From Branchiostoma floridae (lineage: Eukaryota; Chordata; Leptocardii; Amphioxiformes; Branchiostomatidae): 64,000 bases of DNA. Made by a program: the position numbers and the translations under genes. The stretch covers positions 3,877,195 through 3,941,194 of the forward strand of contig NC_049994.1 of assembly GCF_000003815.2 (NCBI RefSeq), written 5' to 3'. Below the pieces are notes generated by a model. It was given only the letters and a program-made list of their open reading frames with translations, searched no databases and was not told the DNA's origin. The stretch's first letter is position 1, and every line of letters starts with the position of its first letter. Of the stretch, positions 57,523 to 64,000 are shown in pieces.

Positions 57523-57909
57523 CCATGGCGTCATTCGAAGTTATCAATGGTGTACAATCAGGCTCGCCCCCGGAGCGCCGCCAAAAAATGTATACCAAGT
57601 TTTGCATGCATCTCGATAATTCTAAACAGGAAAAGATAGCAATGGGAAAAGATGCAGGCTGTATGTGTCTGAATTACATCTATTGCTTTACTTGCAAGCT
57701 GTAGTTAAGTATGAATGTGGTAGGAGGCGCTACAGAGTGGTGATACGACCTTCACTATTTTTTCGGATCTTTGCAGCATGGACATGAATTCATGTCTGGC
57801 GTGTAATATTTCAAGTAAGATTCTACTTTATTCATGCTAAGTATGTTACACTATTGCTCCTATTACTGTACTGTAGTATTTTTGTTATAGCCTAAAACGA
57901 GTCAATAAA

Positions 57910-59525
57910 CGACAGCTAAAACTTTCTAATCACAGTTTATTTTGTCTATGTTCATGTAATTCTGTAGAATTCTTATAGAAACGTAGATGCATGATCCACA
58001 AAGAGTAATTGAATGGTTGATATTTCAAAGTCAATGGCTCGAGTGTGGCTGACCAGTCCCAAGTTGTGCTATCGGTGGAGCATGTGCGCCCCCTACCGAC
58101 TTTGATGTGAAGGTCATGGCACTTCTACAAAGGGTAGGTTTGTCAGCTGGTAGAAAAACATTGTTGATGTCTCTGACGATTTCTGTTCTTGGGCCACGAG
58201 CACAACATTATTTAAGCGGCATTATATGGGTATAACCATGTCTTTTTGTGGACAAATGCGGGTCGGAAGACCCACAAGAGATGGAACTATACACATGTGA
58301 CTCCTCAATGATACTTTTGGTCACCATCTTGCTTGGGTTATTTAAAAACTCTTACTTATGAACACATTCGCAGCGTTCGGCAAATGCAAAAGCTCAGAAA
58401 GAGAAATGACACAAACTGGAGCGTATGTAGGCAACCCATATCTCCGTCAATAATACTGAAATATTCTAAAGTATATCCTTCGTCAATACTGCTAAAAAGG
58501 ATATGCATGAGGTACTCATATACACCATTTGTCCGACACAAAGGATAGAATCATTACGTAAACGCACTTCATCAAATAGAGTCTATGATCGCACTCTATC
58601 ACTTGCAAATGGGTTGAGACAAGAATATGAAACGTTGAATACGTCACAAGATTCGGCAAGAATGATACATTACAAATGTCACCGACATGAAATATTATTT
58701 TTGTTATTACTGAACACAACTAGAGTCCACTAGATAATGTATACATGTATTTATAGGGAATTTCGTACAAATGGTCCAGTGACTTCTTGCATTGGTCGCA
58801 TATTCGGTGCAGACACGTTAGTTTGTACTGTATAGGCACGATCATTATTTATACTATACAAGATCTCCACAAATACGGAGATTTTTTTGCTTCTTTGAGA
58901 AGGAAAAAATGAAGAAACAAAAAACATAATGATTATGTTTTGTTTCAGGTACAGCTTTGACAACAGTTTTTACATCGTTAATAGTAAATAGTTTGTTCTA
59001 AAATTGGAATGTTGTGCTCGCAAAAGTTTTAGTTAGTCAAACTTAAAAAGTGCTACTACTACTAGGAATACATATTTTGTGTTTTGTTGCAATCTGAAAA
59101 AAATGGATTTTCACATTTTTAGACACGTGATATTTTGAACGGTGTCAAATGCCTTCATTACATCAGCAATGACATGTTTCAAATCTCATAAACATAACCT
59201 AACTTAATAATTATCTATGAGCCGGCAAAATTGTAGCCAGCTGTATAAAGTATAAGTAATTATGCTCCACTTCTTCGACATAGCCCTCACCGAAAATAGA
59301 AAAAAAGGAACATTTGAAATTCATTGATTATGTAATAGATACACCTCATCCATGTCAAGGCACGGCTCCTATGGACGAGCTCACAGTCCTGTTTTGGAAT
59401 GAACCAATCCGAGTTCTTCAAAACATAACAGGACGTTTTAACTCACAACCTTTTACAGCAATTTCGCGTTCTTCATTTCCAACATCCGGGTCCTGGTATG
59501 GAAATCAGTCCACCAATAGGAGCCA
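57910..59525. other. Convergent intergenic region between lectin 3 and the phosphodiesterase
   Basis: The two genes point tail to tail. Apart from the polyadenylation signals I see no supported feature; open frames are short and AT-rich. Confidence 0.4.
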
Positions 59526-59531
59526 TTTATT
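59526..59531 (-). promoter_or_regulatory. Candidate polyadenylation signal of the phosphodiesterase
   Basis: AATAAA on the minus strand, about 135 bases after the stop codon. Confidence 0.45.
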
Positions 59532-59663
59532 GGTCCACAACAAACCACAGCTGCAGGAGCCGATGGGCCATCCGATTGTCCCATCATGCCATTCGTATCC
59601 AAGATGGCGTCTTGCAAATATTTCAGAGCTCTGTTTTCACAGAAAGTACGTCTATTTTTTTCG

Positions 59664-62600
59664 TCAAGACTGTGCACCATTGCCTCCCTTCTCCTCGTAG
59701 CTTCTCCATTTTCTCGACACGATGATTTGCCGGTCGGATATGCTGGTTTGTACCTTTAACCTACGGTCAAACGGTCTTCCCGTGATGCTATGCCGTTTAG
59801 ACGTCAACCCCCTCCGCTCGAACAGAGGTTCCTGGAAGTGTACGGCTTTGACTTCCCTCGGTGTAGGGGGAGGTGCTTTCGGACTGGAAGGGCCTTCCTC
59901 TATGCTGTCAAAACTTCTGCGTAGGGCTTCTTCCTCCCTGTATTCTGCTGTGACACTGCTAGGGTCCTCTCCACCGGAATCTGTACTTCCTGCTATGGCC
60001 CTGTCCTCGTCACTCTGAACACTCATGCTGCTTTTTCTCTCTTCGTTCAGTTTCAGCCATTTGTCCCGATTCGACATGACTCCATCCCGTAAAGGTGCTA
60101 GTCTTGGTTCCACTTTTACCAGAGCCTAGAATGAAATTTGCACATTATTACAACAATTTTCATCGAAGCAGACGATCTTACTACAGCTTGTCCTTATACA
60201 GTTTACTGGACCAAGTGATGTAATCACATCAGGAAGTTAAGAAAAACACATCAAAACCTATTCATCTTTTAGCGTTACAGTCTTGCAGATATACCTCAAG
60301 TTATAGGTAGGAGTTAACATGAGAGTATGTATAGATTAAACAGAAAGATAGGTCGTAAGCGTCACTTTACTTTTTTAGTGTCGCTACACCTCCAAAAATG
60401 ATGCGTTCTGTTTCTTTGAGCCAAAAGTCAGAAAAATATGAATATGAATAATTTTCAATAAATTTCTATATGCAGAGTCTCACTCGCGGCATATATGATA
60501 TACCATGAGAAGGCTCTGCTAAACCGGGCTGAGGTTTCCATGCTTGTGGGTGTGGCTTCTAATCAGTCGTCAGCCAATCAGAGAATACGCTTGTACTNNN
60601 NNNNNNNNNNNNNNNNNNNNNNNNNNNNNNNNNNNNNNNNNNNNNNNNNNNNNNNNNNNNNNNNNNNNNNNNNNNNNNNNNNNNNNNNNNNNNNNNNCAT
60701 AAAGAGGGAAACAAACGCTGTCTATCCACCCAAGTTGCATCTCTGGTAGATCGTCCTTTCTTCGCCTGTCAAACAAAGCCTGGAACGACAAGTGGGACAA
60801 ATAAGCTTGTTTTACAGTATTGGTGGTATATAATCTGTAATCTATATGGGTTGTATACTTTATTCAGGTACGATACTCCAGCATCAACTGAATTAGCAAT
60901 ATGATAACTTGATGATCTGACAATTTTGGGGTGGGGTCACTCTGTATTTGTTTTTATAATTATCGTCATTATCATCGACGTCATCATCATCAACATCACC
61001 ACCAACATCATCATCACCATTACCAACATTATCAATATCACTAACGTCATAACTGTCATCATCATCATTATAACGGTTATCATCTTTATCGTCATTTTTG
61101 TTATCATCATCGCATCATCATCAATTTTATTATCATCATCACAAACTTCATCATCATTCTATCATCATCATTACCGTCTTTGTAGAGGTGCAGCGTCTAT
61201 TAGTTATTATCATCATTTAATAGATCATGCAATTACTAATTGTAACTTCTATCATTTGCTTAGATATCAGAAATGTTGAAGATACCGCTGGTTCCAAGTT
61301 GAGCTCAGCGCGCTCCTTGTCTCCTTGGTCAAAAAATTCACTCGTCACCAGTTCGGCAACCTGGGGTAAAAATTTCGGAATCAATCGTCAGTGCAGACAT
61401 TACAAAAAAAATGTTTGTCTTATCTACATGTGTACATATGTTATTATTTGGGTTTCAACCTTGTAATCTGTATCTTTGGTATGTTTTGTTTGAACCTTTC
61501 CTTTTCCCTAATGACCCTGGTGAAAAGAGGCCAGCAGATTTTTAATTAATAAATAAAGACTCAAATATGTACAAGAAGGAAAATATCTGCTCTACTCTAC
61601 TATCTGAGAAAAACATTGTCATTGTCATAACTATATACTTGAGTTGCCTTAAAATAGTTAAACTAGAATACAACAAACAGGTCGGTGGTAGGTTTGGTTT
61701 CGACTTCCGCGAACCTTTGACCCACTCGTGACGTCACACAAAGACAGTGGATCAACTTTTTCATGACGGCAGACGGACACGGCCGAAAATGTATCAAGAA
61801 AAAACATCGTACCAACACAAAGTAGCTTTTCATCGTAATACGGTTTAGTACATTAATGTTTAACTGACCTTTTTCTGTATTTCCCAGGGTTTTGTAACAG
61901 CAGCGAGATCACATGCCGTCATCAACATACCACTGTAAAGTAATAATGTTCATAACCTGAAGTTAAGCAAGGTAACAATTCATGATTTTATGTTCCTTCT
62001 AGTTAAACCACCCAAATCTCTCTCCACTTCTCATATGTTGCCCAACGTCCTTTGCTTAGAATAAGGGGTTTATTCTATGTAAGCGTTTTCACTTTATGAT
62101 GCATGTATTTCAAATGGCATCAAATATCAGCATTTATACCTGTAATGCCATCTACATTGTCTTGTTGCAATTTTAGTAAAATGAATAAAAGCAGCCACGG
62201 AAGCAAGTGGATAGACTTTGGAAACGGTCAGACGTTCCAGTTTGTCACTCATGAAAGGTAGTGGAATTAACCTGAAACGTCTGGCCGTTTCAAAATCTAT
62301 ACAGGTACCTGAATAAGTGTTATCATGCTTATCCTTAACTGTCAGAATTTCTTACCTTCACCGACGTACAGTTAGCTAACGTCATTTGACGTTAGTGTTA
62401 CATGTTTTGAAATGATGTCTTGATATATGAGCTATCAACAGCCAAAATGATATCTGATGAAAGCGTATGCTTAAATTTTCTTGCCAGATTTCTTTATTGT
62501 ATGCTTGGGTATTTTCATTTATTGAAATACGAAGTTATGAGATTAGAAATATCGTGCATGACACGGATTCATTCATTGGTAAAAAATTATTTTGGCCACA

Positions 62601-63788
62601 TACTAACCGTAACATTTCGCGATGCTTCTTGTCATTTCTGTCAAACTCGCCACTGCTCGCAAGGGAGAAAAACTCCTTCCTAATCCTAAAGTCAAAAGAG
62701 ACAATATAATAATTGTTGATGTAGCTAGAGCATTGATTTTTATATTATTTAGATGGTATTTTCAACAAGTTTTACAGACACTCAAGAGGTGAATTTTCAT
62801 ATATAATGTATTCCTGTCGCTTTATTATGTATACCTTCACGGATGGAAAACACATTTTTGCTAAGTTTATTCTTCTATCGATCCAAATATATAAAGGTTA
62901 ATGGTCGTAATTGATAGAATAGAAGGCAGCCTGTGGTGTTTAACTACATTATGTAGCAAGTGTTAGGACAGAGCAGGAGGGGCTGGTCACCATGTATATA
63001 TGAATACGCTTGAGTGCGAATAGACAAAGCAGTATAGTTAGCTTGCTTAGACCAAGTGAAGGTTAAAATTAAGCACTTCCTTGCAAATGTTACCTGCCTT
63101 GTCTGCATAACATGTTACATCTTTAATAAGATATAAAATACATAGGCTGCCACTTGCATATATACAGTAATGTCTGCAGTTACATTGTATGTCTGTTTTA
63201 CTTACTGGAAGTGCAGTGTGAGGTCCGTCGACAAGATGGCGTGCTTTAACATTTTCATCACCTTACTGTATTCTTCGTTCGTGAGGTTGGAAAATATGTT
63301 GTGGCTCTGAGATACAAGAATAATCAATCACAAAAAGCTTAATTTCATAAGATGACTAGTTAATAGAATTTTTCATCAATCAGTGACTTATCTTGCAACT
63401 CTCGCGAGAACTAGGTCACTCCGTGAACAAGATGGACTGGATAGCCATCGAAAATTTGGAGGTACGTTCTACTTACCTTTGATAAGTCACTGATTGATGA
63501 AAAATTCTATTAACTGTGAACATACGTGACTAATGAATCTCTTCAACGATAAGATGACTAATATGTAAGAAGACGAATGGACAAAATACCTTCTGAGGTA
63601 ATGACAAATAGATCCTGAAACATTTACTATCTGTTAGTTTCTATTGTAAATTGCTTTTGGTATTTGTTAGAGCCTTATGTTAGGTGTTTGGTTCTACCTG
63701 ATTGTTAAGAATCATGACGGCATGGTTGAAATGGTGGTGCTCCATGGTGGCAAAAGTTCCGTACAGTTTGGCAAGCGGCGACTGGCTT
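59664..63788 (-). CDS. PDE11: PDE11-like dual-specificity cyclic nucleotide phosphodiesterase, C-terminal exons (partial)
   Basis: Hydrolyses cAMP and/or cGMP. Minus-strand exons in order: 63788-63698 ([20 protein letters not shown]), 63306-63206 ([19 protein letters not shown]), 62685-62608 ([12 protein letters not shown]), 61932-61869 ([19 protein letters not shown]), 61360-61286 ([20 protein letters not shown]), 60779 down into the N gap ([20 protein letters not shown]), and 60125-59664 ([21 protein letters not shown] and tail). All junctions are in frame. The Asp of TACDL is the conserved metal-binding residue and the Gln of EMQLGW is the purine-holding glutamine. [13 protein letters not shown] and PLY.ALVKV resemble PDE11 more than PDE5 or PDE6. 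The tail after SNRDKW is long (about 130 residues), Ser- and Pro-rich and unlike vertebrate family members. N-terminal GAF domains, if present, lie beyond the window. Confidence 0.9.
60598..60697. other. Assembly gap, exactly 100 N
   Basis: A round 100-base N run is a conventional placeholder for a gap of unknown size. It starts right where the phosphodiesterase exon ...SVCFPLY would end, one codon or so before its donor, and next to an inverted repeat (CAGCCAATCAGAG). Confidence 0.95.
60955..61225. repeat. ATC/TCA-rich low-complexity repeat
   Basis: Impure (ATC)n, with many ATTATCATC and CATCATCA units, in an intron of the phosphodiesterase. The Ile-rich open frame on the plus strand is a product of it. 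Confidence 0.85.
63358..63515. mobile_element. 35-bp perfect inverted repeat enclosing a promoter-like motif and mini-exon
   Basis: 63358-63392 (AGTTAATAG...CAGTGACTTATC) and 63481-63515 are exact reverse complements, 88 bases apart, in the intron between the first two visible phosphodiesterase exons. The spacer contains the palindrome TCTCGCGAGA (63400-63409), an ACAAGATGG start context with ATG at 63432, ten codons ([10 protein letters not shown]), and a GAG|GTACGT donor at 63461/63462. Confidence 0.75.
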
Positions 63789-64000
63789 CTGCATAGGACA
63801 GAAAAAAACAAGGTGAAATCTGTAGGGTACAACCTTTTGTAAAGCCTTGGGCGCACTTCAAATGCTTGAAACTTCAACGCATTTTTACCTCCATGCACTG
63901 AGTTTTTGTTTTTGATGCGCATATGTTGGTAGTTATACTGTCGACACATGCTATTAGAGAGTAAGGAAGTATATAGGAAGACGAAGTCACCACAAAGTTC

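Noticed and set aside
59314-60018. Plus-strand open frames of 128 and 98 codons
   Set aside because: They are antisense shadows of the last phosphodiesterase exon and its 3' UTR.
60926-61279. Ile-rich 117-codon frame
   Set aside because: Translation of an ATC-rich low-complexity repeat in an intron.

Overview
This is animal nuclear DNA, most likely from a lancelet (amphioxus, Branchiostoma). The genes are intron-rich, with GT-AG introns that keep the reading frame. The introns are packed with short inverted-repeat elements, the assembly contains a run of 100 Ns, and the gene set is chordate/invertebrate-like: HAT1, a single-domain ACE, a PDE11-type phosphodiesterase, small R-type lectins, and a type II membrane NHL protein. 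The species is inferred from this character and not proven. All gene models were read by eye from splice sites, frame continuity and family resemblance. Layout: (1) 1-7226, plus strand, the last six visible exons of histone acetyltransferase HAT1; the 5' part lies outside the window. (2) 10284-33017, plus strand, a complete 14-exon gene for a 637-residue single-domain angiotensin-converting enzyme (peptidase family M2), with signal peptide, HEMGH zinc motif, downstream Glu ligand and a hydrophobic C-terminus. Intron 1 holds a tRNA-Pro(AGG) gene. The 9.4-kb intron 7 hosts an antisense gene (about 19843-25409, minus) for a type II membrane protein with PYAV-type cytoplasmic repeats and an NHL propeller ectodomain. 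Intron 9 contains five tandem 172-bp copies of the start of exon 10. (3) 33018-43935, a gene-poor stretch made largely of MITE-like inverted repeats, tandem repeats and retrotransposon tails. (4) 43940-57522, plus strand, a cluster of three related beta-trefoil (ricin-B-like) genes of 142, 140 and 134 residues, with a 195-bp tandem repeat and CA/GT microsatellites around them. (5) 59664-63788, minus strand, the 3' exons of a PDE11-like cyclic nucleotide phosphodiesterase, interrupted by the N gap; the gene continues beyond the right edge. No operon-like organisation is expected; the genes have unrelated roles (chromatin, extracellular peptide processing, carbohydrate binding, cyclic nucleotide breakdown). 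The most unusual structures are three. First, the in-frame tandem cassette array inside ACE. Second, a 35-bp perfect inverted repeat in a PDE intron that encloses a TCTCGCGAGA promoter motif plus a mini first exon. Third, the pervasive inverted-repeat elements, one of which supplies the first codons of the antisense gene's open frame.
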